From Fimenecus sp045613065 (GTDB lineage Bacteria; Bacillota; Clostridia; Oscillospirales; Acutalibacteraceae), in contig JAZLAH010000045.1 in assembly GCA_045613065.1 (NCBI GenBank), forward strand, positions 1-42,418: a DNA stretch of 42,418 nucleotides, written 5' to 3'. A program made the translations under genes and the position numbers. Below the pieces are notes generated by a model. It had not been told where the DNA came from and did not search any database. It saw only the letters and a program-made list of their open reading frames with translations. Shown in pieces: positions 32,963 to 40,794 of the stretch. The stretch's first letter is position 1. The number at the start of each line of letters is the position of its first letter.

Positions 32963-32991
32963 ATTATATTGGATATTGTTATTTTTTTCAA
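32963..32991 (-). promoter_or_regulatory. Sigma-A-type promoter of the GH5 gene
   Basis: TTGAAA, a 17-bp spacer and a perfect TATAAT on the minus strand, then AAGGAGAG before the ATG at 32942. Confidence 0.8.
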
Positions 32992-32995
32992 CAAC

Positions 32996-33026
32996 AAAAG
33001 AAAAACCGCCTCAAAAAGAAGCGGTT
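32996..33026 (-). terminator. Terminator after the ArsC/Spx-like gene
   Basis: Minus strand AACCGC, loop, GCGGTT, then TTTCTTTTGTT, 7 bp after the stop of the gene at 33033. Confidence 0.75.
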
Positions 33027-33032
33027 AAAAGA

Positions 33033-33383
33033 TTATTTTATTGCATCGAGCCATTCGTTTTCACGAAAACCTACAAGAATTTTGTCATTAGTAATTAATA
33101 TTGGACGTTTAACAAGCATACCGTCAGTTGATAAGAGTCTGAGCTGTTCTTCTTCGCTCATTTGTGGAAGTTTATCCTTCAAATCCATTGATTTATACAA
33201 AAGTCCACTTGTATTAAAGAATCTTTTTAATGGCAAACCACTTTTTTCATACCAACTTTTAAGTTCATCATATGTTGGTTTTTCATCCTTAATATGGCGT
33301 GATGTAAACTCAACACCACTATCTACAAGAAACTTTCTTGCTTTCTGGCAAGTTGTACATTTAGGATATTCTACAAACAACAT
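33033..33383 (-). CDS. ArsC/Spx-family thioredoxin-fold protein
   Basis: A 116-residue protein of the ArsC-related group (Spx, YffB, MgsR types). YPKCTTCQKARKFL has a CxxC motif at residues 9-12, and KRPILITNDKILVGFRENEW is the usual C-terminal segment with the conserved RP. True arsenate reductases of this fold have a single Cys and three basic residues; the CxxC favours an Spx-like or uncharacterised redox member. It follows prmA by 9 bp and is the last gene before a terminator, so co-transcription with prmA is likely. Confidence 0.85.
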   Translation of the reverse strand: MLFVEYPKCTTCQKARKFLVDSGVEFTSRHIKDEKPTYDELKSWYEKSGLPLKRFFNTSGLLYKSMDLKDKLPQMSEEEQLRLLSTDGMLVKRPILITNDKILVGFRENEWLDAIK

Positions 33384-33392
33384 ACTTTCACC

Positions 33393-34316
33393 TTATTTCT
33401 TTTTACATACGAAGCAAAGCCATCCACCATCTTCGTATCTTTCAACGATTTCGAAATTATTTTCGTGGAATGCCTTTGTTACCTCTTCCTCACGAGGCTC
33501 AATAATGCCTGATGTAATGAAAACACCGTCATCCTTTAAAAATTCGCCAACCTGTGATGAGAAAAGAATAATAATATCAGCAACGATATTTGCAACAACA
33601 ACATCAAATGTACCTGTCACCTTATCAACGAGGTTACCATTGAGAATGTTGTATTTTGGTGGTTCAAAACCATTTACCTTACCATTTTCAATAGCAGTTT
33701 TAACAGCAAGTTTATCAATATCAACACCTGTTGCGTTATCAGCACCCATTAAAAGTGATGCAACTGAAAGAATACCACTACCACAACCACAGTCAAGAAC
33801 ACTATCACCAGACTTAACGTGTTTTTCAAGTGTTTCAAGACAAAGACGAGTTGTATTGTGACCACCACTACCGAATGCAAGACCAGGTTCAATGCTTAAT
33901 ACAGCTCTATCTTCTGCATCATAATCATCAATCCACAAAGGACGGATAAGAAGCTTTTCACCTATTTTCATCGGTTTGAAATATTCTTTCCAGTTGTTTT
34001 CCCAATCTTCATTTCTGCATGGCTTATATTCGATTGAATGAGGAATTTCTTCACTTTCGTATCTTTCAGTTAAGAATGAAATTGCCTCCTTATAATTTTC
34101 TTCAGGTGAGATATAAATATGCACACAACCTTTTGTTCTGTCTTTTGCAAGAAGTTCTTCATCAATAAGGTCGATGTTTGCTATTTCCCAAGCCTCTTCT
34201 TCAAGTGTTCGATAGTCTTCAATATAAATGCCATAAGGTACAGCCATACTTGCTATATCAGCAGCACGGTCAATATTTTCAGCATCAATTTCTATTTTAA
34301 TTTCTGTCCAGTCCAT
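33393..34316 (-). CDS. prmA: Ribosomal protein L11 methyltransferase
   Basis: A 307-residue SAM-dependent methyltransferase that trimethylates ribosomal protein L11. The N-terminal domain begins MDWTEIKIEID. The catalytic domain has EPGLAFGSGGHNTTRLCLE (family version of DPGMAFGTGTHPTT), SAM motif I VLDCGCGSGIL (173-183), GVDIDKLAV, and VVANIVADII (the NPPY-like position reads NIVA, as in PrmA). The start at 34316 has AAGAGAA 7 nt upstream; the frame is open 17 codons further up, but that stretch is a hairpin between rplS and prmA and encodes an un-conserved basic peptide. Confidence 0.95.
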   Translation of the reverse strand: MDWTEIKIEIDAENIDRAADIASMAVPYGIYIEDYRTLEEEAWEIANIDLIDEELLAKDRTKGCVHIYISPEENYKEAISFLTERYESEEIPHSIEYKPCRNEDWENNWKEYFKPMKIGEKLLIRPLWIDDYDAEDRAVLSIEPGLAFGSGGHNTTRLCLETLEKHVKSGDSVLDCGCGSGILSVASLLMGADNATGVDIDKLAVKTAIENGKVNGFEPPKYNILNGNLVDKVTGTFDVVVANIVADIIILFSSQVGEFLKDDGVFITSGIIEPREEEVTKAFHENNFEIVERYEDGGWLCFVCKKK

Positions 34317-34374
34317 AATAAATTCTCTTTTCTGTATTATTTCGGGTCGTCGAGAACGCCGACCCATACCATAA

Positions 34375-34399
34375 ACAAAAAGCAGAGATTTCTCTCTGC
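34375..34399 (-). terminator. Terminator of rplS
   Basis: Minus strand GCAGAGA, loop GAAA, TCTCTGC, then TTTTTG, about 25 bp after the L19 stop. A second hairpin (GGTCGGCG/CGACGACC, about 34346-34366) follows before prmA. Confidence 0.85.
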
Positions 34400-34423
34400 C
34401 TTGTTTGCATCTTGACGATTCGA

Positions 34424-34765
34424 TTATATCTGCTCTTTAACCTTAGCAGCCTTACCAACTCTGTCACGAAGATAATAGAGCTTGCTTCTGCGAACCTTAC
34501 CGCGTCTTACTGTCTCTACCTTTGCAACGTTTGGTGAATTAACAGGGAATACTCTTTCAACACCAACACCGTATGATACACGACGTACTGTGAAAGTTTC
34601 AGAAACACCAGCGCCCTTGCGAGCAATGATTGTTCCTTCGAATACCTGAATTCTTTCTCTTTCGCCTTCACGAATCTTAACGTGTACTTTAACAACGTCA
34701 CCGACTCTGATTGCTGGGTTTGCTTCTTTAACACAACCCTCTGCGATTAACTTTAATGCGTCCAT
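34424..34765 (-). CDS. rplS: Ribosomal protein L19
   Basis: A 113-residue large-subunit protein at the 30S-50S interface. NPAIRVGDVVKVHVKIREGERERIQVFEGTII... in short segments (RVGDVVKVHV, ERIQVFEG, GVGVERVFP, RSKLYYLRD) covers the whole family. Length is normal. CGGAGG lies 7 nt before the ATG. It has its own promoter and a leader of about 100 nt that may be a ribosomal-protein leader. The usual neighbours rimM and trmD are absent here. Confidence 0.98.
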   Translation of the reverse strand: MDALKLIAEGCVKEANPAIRVGDVVKVHVKIREGERERIQVFEGTIIARKGAGVSETFTVRRVSYGVGVERVFPVNSPNVAKVETVRRGKVRRSKLYYLRDRVGKAAKVKEQI

Positions 34766-34865
34766 AACTAACCTCCGATAATTAATTTTTTCAAGTGTTC
34801 GTACCGAAGTTCAGCAGAGGACCACCCGAGATAATAGTTATTTTTTTGCAGTTTCCCACAAATGC
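34766..34865 (-). promoter_or_regulatory. rplS 5' leader, possible L19-type autoregulatory leader
   Basis: A roughly 100-nt transcribed leader between the promoter and the L19 start, with a small hairpin (TTCG-GTA-CGAA) and a GC-rich block CGGGTGGTCCTC. Firmicutes have a known L19 leader RNA; I cannot confirm the match by eye. Confidence 0.35.
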
Positions 34866-34871
34866 TCAAAT

Positions 34872-34900
34872 ATCATATCACAAGTCAAGTGAAAATGCAA
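34872..34900 (-). promoter_or_regulatory. Sigma-A-type promoter of rplS
   Basis: TTGCAT, a 17-bp spacer and TATGAT on the minus strand, just after the stop codon of the MFS gene. Confidence 0.65.
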
Positions 34901-34910
34901 GAGTTTTTTA

Positions 34911-36083
34911 TTATTTTTTTGCCATTTTTGACTGTTTAAGCATTGTAATTGTTGCGATTGCAGTAAATAAAAATGCAACAATCTGGAAAAAACTGAAAAT
35001 ATCTGTGGTAAATCTTTCTGCAAGTAAGCCGAATACTATTGGTGACAAAAGAATACTTCCATAGGAAATTGCACCCTGAAGTCCTATAAATGATTGTGCA
35101 ATATCACGACCCATATGAATTGGTGTCAAGTGTGTCATATTAGGAAAAACAGGTCCGTTTCCGAGTCCTATCATAAAAAGTCCTGCTGTACAAATTACAG
35201 GATTTTTTAAGAATGTAAGGAGAATTGCAACAAGAGTAACTGACTCACCTATTACAATAATAGTTTTAGGTGAAATTTTATTTGCAAGGACACCCGATAA
35301 AAATCTACCTGTCGTCATTCCTATAAAATATAACATTGTCATTTCTGCTGCTTTGTCGGGAGTCAGTCCTTTTGAATTAACAAGGAATGTACTGCACCAC
35401 ACAAGACATACTGACTCGATTGCACAAGAGCCATAATAGATTATAAGGCTTGAACGGGCAATCGGCACCTTAAGAAGTTCAGGAATTGAAACAACCCTTG
35501 ATTCATCATATTCCCCTACCTCCTCTTTTTTCTCTTTAACCCTGTTCCAGATTGGAATTGACAGGAAACACATAATTGTAAGGGCAAGCTGGAAAGCGAA
35601 CATTGTTCTGTATCCACCCTGCCAATTATTGCTTTGCTTTAATGCCAAAGACATTAAATACGGGCTCAGCGCAACACCAACACCATAAGAACAATGAAGG
35701 AAATTTACGTGAGTTGCCTTGTAATTCAGTGCAACATAAGTGTTAAGAACATTATCAATACCACCTGCACCAAGTCCCAATGGAATTGCAAACAGACAAA
35801 GCATTAAAATATTCTTTGAAAATGAAAATCCGAGAATTGCAACTGCAGTAGATAGTGTACTCAATGCAACAACGAGAGGAGTACCCAGCTTTTTAGTAAG
35901 TCTTGCACTAAAAAGGCTTGAAATGATTGTACCTACATACAAAACACCTGTTACAAAGTTGGAATATGATATAGGAATGTCAAATTCAGTGTAAATTGCA
36001 GGCCAGGCTGTACCAAAAAGAGAATCGGGAATTCCAAGTCCCACATAAGTAACAAAGATAATAATTACTAATAAAGTAGCCAT
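34911..36083 (-). CDS. MFS transporter, paralogue of 17965-19128
   Basis: A 390-residue permease of the same subfamily as the MFS protein at 17965-19128: GLGIPDSLFGTAWPAIYTEF, KKLGTPLVVALSTLS, LGLGAGGIDNVLNTYVALNYKATHVNFLHCSYGVGVALSP are shared landmarks. It starts within the stop codon region of the radical-SAM-associated gene (1-bp overlap), so it is the third gene of that operon. Substrate unknown; whether it relates to the radical-SAM pair is open. No clear terminator follows. Confidence 0.86.
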   Translation of the reverse strand: MATLLVIIIFVTYVGLGIPDSLFGTAWPAIYTEFDIPISYSNFVTGVLYVGTIISSLFSARLTKKLGTPLVVALSTLSTAVAILGFSFSKNILMLCLFAIPLGLGAGGIDNVLNTYVALNYKATHVNFLHCSYGVGVALSPYLMSLALKQSNNWQGGYRTMFAFQLALTIMCFLSIPIWNRVKEKKEEVGEYDESRVVSIPELLKVPIARSSLIIYYGSCAIESVCLVWCSTFLVNSKGLTPDKAAEMTMLYFIGMTTGRFLSGVLANKISPKTIIVIGESVTLVAILLTFLKNPVICTAGLFMIGLGNGPVFPNMTHLTPIHMGRDIAQSFIGLQGAISYGSILLSPIVFGLLAERFTTDIFSFFQIVAFLFTAIATITMLKQSKMAKK

Positions 36084-36766
36084 TACTTAAAAATCTCCAT
36101 ATTTTCTGTAAATGACTGAACCTTAATTATATCAACATCCTGCTCATCAGTGTTTGTATCTTTAACTAATGCACCTATTAAAAGCATAGGATTTATATTA
36201 ATACTTGTACCTGAAGAAAGGATAGTATTGAGAATAAGCATTCCATTTTCTTCGATCAATTCAAAGGATTTGATATGCTCTTTGATATTTACTTCTTTTT
36301 CGACTTTTCTTCTGCCCTGCTTACCCTTTTTAAGAACAAGAATTTCGTCTGCTGAAAGGACTTTCTCAGCATTTTCCATAAGTAATTTATCAGGATTATT
36401 AAATACGATTTTATACTCTGCCCAACGAATATCGTTAGGAGAAGTTTCATAAACATAGATTTCTTTTACAGTTATGTCAACGGGCAAAGCATCGTTAAGT
36501 CTTTCCTTAAGTTCATTCAAATCCACATCTTCCAGAAGTCGGAAATCAACAGTTTCACAAAGACTTTCAAAACCTAATGAAAGTGGCATTGCGAAAGTTA
36601 AAAATGCGTGAGGATTAAATCCTTCCGTGAACCAGATTGGCACACAGGCTCTTTTCATCGCACGAGTAATACAACGAACAGTGTCAAGGTGAGAGATAAA
36701 TTTGGCCATACCTGTTTTTTGAAATGACATTCGGACATCCATAGCCCATTTTTTAACTTCTGGCAT
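36083..36766 (-). CDS. Radical-SAM-linked protein of TIGR03936 (DUF2344) type
   Basis: A 227-residue protein with MSFQKTGMAKFISHLDTVRCITRAMKRA, IWFTEGFNPH and MPLSLGFESLCETVDF, the hallmarks of the TIGR03936 family. Members are always paired with, or fused to, the TIGR03960-type radical SAM protein, here the gene directly upstream (overlap of about 14 bp). The biochemical role is unknown; modification of RNA or a ribosomal component is often supposed because such genes commonly sit near rplU-rpmA. The ATG at 36766 follows GGAGG by 8 nt; a GTG one codon earlier is possible. Confidence 0.9.
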   Translation of the reverse strand: MPEVKKWAMDVRMSFQKTGMAKFISHLDTVRCITRAMKRACVPIWFTEGFNPHAFLTFAMPLSLGFESLCETVDFRLLEDVDLNELKERLNDALPVDITVKEIYVYETSPNDIRWAEYKIVFNNPDKLLMENAEKVLSADEILVLKKGKQGRRKVEKEVNIKEHIKSFELIEENGMLILNTILSSGTSININPMLLIGALVKDTNTDEQDVDIIKVQSFTENMEIFK

Positions 36767-38597
36767 CACATTTACCTCCGTTCAATTTATTTGCACCACA
36801 AGCTGCACATTTTATTCTGCATTGAGGAGTTGTTTCACTCAAATGAGCTTTTTTATTTTCTTCAATAAGGAATTCTTTACGGATACCATAATCCATAACA
36901 TCCCAAGGCAAGATTTCATCATATTCTCTACGACGATTTGCGTAAAATTCTGTTGTAAGTCCACATTCATTGAATGCTTCTGACCATTTTGAGAAATCAA
37001 AAAATTCGTCCCAGGCATCAAATTTGCATCCCTTTTGCCAAGCCTTATAAATAACCTGACCAAGACGACGGTCACCACGAGCAAAAACACCCTCAAGAAC
37101 AGATGTTTCAGACTGATGATAACTGATTGTAATTTTTCGACTTGTTGTACTGCTTAACAAATGCTTTTGTTTTTCAGTCAAGCTTTCAGGGGTATCCTGT
37201 GGCTCCCACTGGAATGGTGTAAATGGCTTTGGAACAAACGATGCACAACTTACACTCACCTGTACACCCTTGCCTTTTGGTTTGTTTGGATTGCGATAAA
37301 ATGTATCAACAACCTTTTGAGCCAAGTCAGCAATACCTTTGATATCATCAAGAGTTTCTGTTGGAAGACCCATCATAAAGTAAAGTTTAACACTTGTCCA
37401 ACCACCATCAAAGGCCTTGAGTGCAGTACGAAGTACTTCTTCTTCAGTTACATTCTTATTGATTGCGTCACGAAGTCTCTGTGTACCTGCTTCAGGAGCA
37501 AATGTAAGACCACTACGACGAACTTTTTTAAGTTCTTCCATAAGTTCATCAGAGAAGTTATCAACTCTCAATGATGGTAATGAAACATTAATATTTTCTT
37601 TCAATGCCCAATCAAAAAGCATTGGAATAAGCTTTTCTATCTTTGTGTAGTCACTTGTTGAAAGTGAACAGAGAGAAATTTCATCATATCCTGTTGCATT
37701 GCTTATGCTTCTGCATTGTTCATTGATTGTTTCAGGTGATTTTTCACGAATTGGTCTTGTAATAAAACAAGCCTGACAGAAACGGCAACCACGAGTACAA
37801 CCACGGAATACCTCTCCCACAGTTCTATCCTGCACAACATCGATGAAAGGCACAATAAAATCTTTTGGATAATGTGCTTTATCAAGGTCAGATACGATTC
37901 TTTTCTTTACTTTCACAGGAACATTTTCAGTGTTTTCAATTGACTTTACAGTTCCGTCTTCATTGTATTGAACATCATAAAATTCAGGAACATAAACGCC
38001 CTGAATCTGTGCAGCTTCTCGTAAAAATTCAAGTTTAGTTGAGCCTAATTCTTTATGTTTAATAAGTAAATCAATAAGGTCATTTGTTACTTCTTCACCC
38101 TCACCAGGTAAGAAAATATCAACAAAATCAACCATTGGCTCAGCATTACATACACAAGGTCCACCTGCAATAACAATTGGAGTAAGACTTGTTCTGTCCT
38201 TTTTAAGTACAGGTACACCACCTAAATCAAGCATATTAAGTACATTCGTATAGCACAATTCATACTGTAGTGAAAAACCAATTAAATCGAACTCATCAAG
38301 GCTGTCTCCGCTTTCAAGAGCATAGAGCTTAACATCGTTTTCACGCATAAGTGCTTCCATATCTTCCCATGGAGCAAAAACTCTTTCACACCAGGCATCA
38401 TTTCTCTCGTTTACAACGCTGTAAAGAATTTTCATACCAAGATGTGACATACCGATTTCGTAGTTATCAGGAAAACAGAATGCATATCTTAATTTTACAT
38501 CTTCTTTATTTTTTACAACACTATTTAATTCTCCACCTGTATATCTTGCAGGTTTTTGAACTCTTTTAAGTAATTTTTCAACTTCTTTTTTAACCAT
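36753..38597 (-). CDS. B12-binding-domain radical SAM protein, TIGR03960 type
   Basis: A 614-residue protein. The N-terminal half has a cobalamin-binding-like Rossmann region (RYAFCFPDNYEIGMSHLG, LIGFSLQYELCYTN, IAGGPCVCNAEP) and the middle a radical SAM core with GCTRGCRFCQAC (CxxxCxxC, Cys 267, 271, 274, ligands of the 4Fe-4S cluster). FAPEAGTQRLRDAINKNV and KLYFMMGLPTET are typical TIGR03960 segments. A Cys-rich tail (QCRIKCAACGANKLNGGKC) closes it. Partner of the TIGR03936-type protein encoded next. The ATG at 38597 has GTGAGG 6 nt upstream. Reaction unknown. Confidence 0.92.
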   Translation of the reverse strand: MVKKEVEKLLKRVQKPARYTGGELNSVVKNKEDVKLRYAFCFPDNYEIGMSHLGMKILYSVVNERNDAWCERVFAPWEDMEALMRENDVKLYALESGDSLDEFDLIGFSLQYELCYTNVLNMLDLGGVPVLKKDRTSLTPIVIAGGPCVCNAEPMVDFVDIFLPGEGEEVTNDLIDLLIKHKELGSTKLEFLREAAQIQGVYVPEFYDVQYNEDGTVKSIENTENVPVKVKKRIVSDLDKAHYPKDFIVPFIDVVQDRTVGEVFRGCTRGCRFCQACFITRPIREKSPETINEQCRSISNATGYDEISLCSLSTSDYTKIEKLIPMLFDWALKENINVSLPSLRVDNFSDELMEELKKVRRSGLTFAPEAGTQRLRDAINKNVTEEEVLRTALKAFDGGWTSVKLYFMMGLPTETLDDIKGIADLAQKVVDTFYRNPNKPKGKGVQVSVSCASFVPKPFTPFQWEPQDTPESLTEKQKHLLSSTTSRKITISYHQSETSVLEGVFARGDRRLGQVIYKAWQKGCKFDAWDEFFDFSKWSEAFNECGLTTEFYANRRREYDEILPWDVMDYGIRKEFLIEENKKAHLSETTPQCRIKCAACGANKLNGGKCDARS

Positions 38598-38627
38598 AAT
38601 TAACCTCACAAAAAAGTTATTCATTAT

Positions 38628-38656
38628 ATTTTACTATAAAAAAACTTTTATTTCAA
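38628..38656 (-). promoter_or_regulatory. Sigma-A-type promoter of the radical-SAM operon
   Basis: TTGAAA, a 17-bp spacer and TAAAAT on the minus strand. Its -35 box overlaps the stop codon of the upstream SpoIVFB-like gene. Confidence 0.65.
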
Positions 38657-39258
38657 TATTCATTATTACTGAACAATGAAAGAGTTAAAAATATTGCAAT
38701 AATAATTATTGAAATGTTGTATCTGCTTGAAATCAACACATAAATTCCCCAGATAAAAATCAGGCCGATGAATAAAACTGATATTATATGTAGAACTTTT
38801 GAAGAAAAGGATATATCAAATTTTTGAATCAGTAAATAATACAAAGAATTCCCACCATCAAGTCCTTTTACTGGCAATAAATTAAACAACATCAAAATGA
38901 GATTAATACAAGCAAGTGTTAAAATAAAGTTACCGTCATAAAAGCTTAAGTATATACAACACATTAACAATATAATCGCATTTGCTAAAGGTCCACCAAG
39001 AGAAATGTAAATTTCATTTTTATTACTAATTCTGATTTCTTGATTTCTTATTATATTAATTCCAGTTAATTCGAATCTTACCTTTTGTGGTTTATTCCCC
39101 AACACAAGCATCATGATAAGATGACCAGACTCATGAATCAGAGACGATACAACAGTTATTAACAGATTTGATGGTGATTTCAAAGATAATACAAATGCAA
39201 TAAAGGCAACAAAAAGAAAAGTTATTTCAACTTTAATGCCAAAAATATTAAATATCAT
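38653..39258 (-). CDS. spoIVFB: SpoIVFB-like M50 intramembrane metalloprotease
   Basis: A 201-residue site-2-protease-type enzyme with about six hydrophobic segments. VSSLIHESGHLIMM carries HExxH (zinc ligands and catalytic Glu), GGPLANAIILL the central motif, and NLLPVKGLDGGNSL the third zinc ligand Asp. In Bacillus SpoIVFB cleaves pro-sigma-K in the mother-cell membrane around the forespore. CBS domain absent, which is a difference from the Bacillus protein. It overlaps the M23 gene upstream by about 11 bp, matching the spoIVFA-spoIVFB arrangement. A TTG at 39264 is an alternative start. Confidence 0.85.
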   Translation of the reverse strand: MIFNIFGIKVEITFLFVAFIAFVLSLKSPSNLLITVVSSLIHESGHLIMMLVLGNKPQKVRFELTGINIIRNQEIRISNKNEIYISLGGPLANAIILLMCCIYLSFYDGNFILTLACINLILMLFNLLPVKGLDGGNSLYYLLIQKFDISFSSKVLHIISVLFIGLIFIWGIYVLISSRYNISIIIIAIFLTLSLFSNNEY

Positions 39259-39997
39259 AATCAAGTACCCATAAAGGATTTATGTATTTATCATTAACTA
39301 TAACTTCAAAATGAAGATGATTACCCGTTGCATATCCTGTTGCACCAACCAGTGCAATGCAATCACCTCTTCTTACTTCATCACCAGTTTCCACAAGCAA
39401 TTTATTGCAATGATTATATGTTGTTTTTAATGAATCACCATGTTTGATAACTATATAGTTTCCATTCATATAATGATATTCAGATATTACAACAACACCA
39501 TCATAAGATGCATATATTTTCGTATTTTTCTCTGTTGCAATATCCAATCCTTTGTGTAAGGAATCTTCGTTTGTTATAGGGCTTATTCTGTAACCAAAGT
39601 TTGAAGATATAACTCCGTCTTTTAAAGGATTATTCAATTTTACTGTCAAAAAAACAGGAGAAAAGATTACCTTCTCTCCTGATTCTTCATTTGTTTCTCC
39701 AACTGCTTCCTTAGTCATTTCTTCATGTTTTATAGGTGCAAAAGTTTGTTTAACAACATTTTTAAACACATCAAGAATACTCGAAACTGCAATATCCTTT
39801 TCACAAATTTCATTATAAAAGTTTTTTATTTCACTTGAAAGATTACCGTCAGTTCTACAAATTGCATACAACAATCCTGATATTGCAAGTGACAAAACAA
39901 GTTGTACAACGACCACTCTTGTCATAAAATTTTTAGGTTTTTCCTTTGTTTTATTTTGAGCTCCTTTTGTATTTCTATCATAAAAATAATTGTCCAT
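39248..39997 (-). CDS. SpoIVFA-position M23 (LytM) domain membrane protein
   Basis: A 249-residue protein with a transmembrane helix (25-46), a stalk, and a C-terminal M23 domain (about 130-249). SSNFGYRISP, DSLHKGLDIA and GNHLHFEVI retain the metal ligands His, Asp and His-x-His, so it could be an active endopeptidase; Bacillus SpoIVFA and SpoIIQ have degenerate forms. Its place directly before the SpoIVFB-like gene, with overlap, suggests a SpoIVFA-like role in anchoring and inhibiting the protease. A sigma-E-like promoter lies upstream. SpoIIQ-like function is the alternative. Confidence 0.82.
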   Translation of the reverse strand: MDNYFYDRNTKGAQNKTKEKPKNFMTRVVVVQLVLSLAISGLLYAICRTDGNLSSEIKNFYNEICEKDIAVSSILDVFKNVVKQTFAPIKHEEMTKEAVGETNEESGEKVIFSPVFLTVKLNNPLKDGVISSNFGYRISPITNEDSLHKGLDIATEKNTKIYASYDGVVVISEYHYMNGNYIVIKHGDSLKTTYNHCNKLLVETGDEVRRGDCIALVGATGYATGNHLHFEVIVNDKYINPLWVLDYDI

Positions 39998-40036
39998 AAT
40001 ATCACCAATTAAATATATGTGAGTATTATGGACAAT
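39989..40036. repeat. 12-bp inverted repeat flanking the M23 gene start
   Basis: ATTGTCCATAAT (39989-40000) and ATTATGGACAAT (40025-40036) are perfect reverse complements separated by 24 bp. One arm contains the start codon, the spacer the SD and -10 region. It may be an operator or an RNA hairpin, or chance in AT-rich DNA. Confidence 0.6.
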
Positions 40037-40039
40037 ATG
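40012..40039 (-). promoter_or_regulatory. Sigma-E-like sporulation promoter of the M23/SpoIVFB pair
   Basis: Minus strand CATATT, 14-bp spacer, CATATATT, fitting the mother-cell sigma-E consensus (KMATATT, 14-15 bp, CATACAHT). The leader to the ATG at 39997 would be very short, with GGTGAT as SD. Confidence 0.45.
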
Positions 40040-40792
40040 TTATCTTTTAAAGAAACGGATAATTTTGGCAAGTTCATTAGAACTTACTGTTTCTCTACCT
40101 TTTGTATTTTGAATATAGTTAAGTAGAAATTCTTCATTATTAAAAATTGCAACATTCATATCTGCATCGTCAATTATTTTAAGTTCTGTTCTGCTGTCAA
40201 CAAAGTATAAAACTGAAAATACATTTGCAGAAATATTAAAATCTCTGAAAACTTCTTCCATTCTTCTGCACTGACGATAAGATTGTTTTACAGGATTTGT
40301 AATCTCCTTTTCATATACCTTATCATTTTTACCATGTTTAACTTGCCTCCAACTAGGCTTTGAGGTTTTACCGGTTATAATTCCACGATGGTTTTTAGAT
40401 TCAATAATGAAAACACCATTTTTACCGACAACTACAAAATCAAGTTCCATAGTAATTCCACGATTGAGAATCACAGGATTTGTAAGTACAGTAAATTCTT
40501 TCGGAAGTCTTTGCAAAATCTTAAGAGTTGTTTCTTCACCTCGAACACCTGATTGTAAAATTCCATATCTCTTGCGAAATATTATGAATGCAATCAAGCA
40601 AACAAGTGCAAGAACAAGTAAAATTACTGGAATTACAATGTGAAGTGTTGATTTTTTCAAAAGAATTGAAACAAGAAATCCAAAACCAAGAACAGCACAA
40701 ACTAATGCAAGAACAAACGCCAATGCAACCTTTAAAAATACTTTATTTTTATTCTGTTTTAATTGTGACTTGATTTTTACAACCTTTGACAT
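40040..40792 (-). CDS. NERD-domain membrane protein
   Basis: A 250-residue protein with two N-terminal hydrophobic segments (about 20-45 and 50-70) and a NERD (nuclease-related) domain (about 80-200). QSGVRGEETTLKILQRLP, LDFVVVGKNGVFIIESKNHRG (Asp, Glu-x-Lys of the PD-(D/E)xK-like core) and the downstream helical region fit the family. NERD proteins are suspected nucleases of unknown biological role. The ATG at 40792 lies 2 bp after the ilvD stop, so it is probably coupled to ilvD; an in-frame upstream extension would overlap ilvD and is not needed. Confidence 0.82.
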   Translation of the reverse strand: MSKVVKIKSQLKQNKNKVFLKVALAFVLALVCAVLGFGFLVSILLKKSTLHIVIPVILLVLALVCLIAFIIFRKRYGILQSGVRGEETTLKILQRLPKEFTVLTNPVILNRGITMELDFVVVGKNGVFIIESKNHRGIITGKTSKPSWRQVKHGKNDKVYEKEITNPVKQSYRQCRRMEEVFRDFNISANVFSVLYFVDSRTELKIIDDADMNVAIFNNEEFLLNYIQNTKGRETVSSNELAKIIRFFKR

Positions 40793-40794
40793 AA

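Noticed and set aside
33082..33861. 259-residue plus-strand open frame
   Set aside because: Long but antisense to both prmA and the ArsC/Spx-like gene, whose products are clearly recognisable; composition is that of a mirror frame.
34317..34367. 17-residue N-terminal extension of PrmA
   Set aside because: It is an Arg-rich reading of an intergenic hairpin, not conserved in the family, and the ATG at 34316 has an SD.
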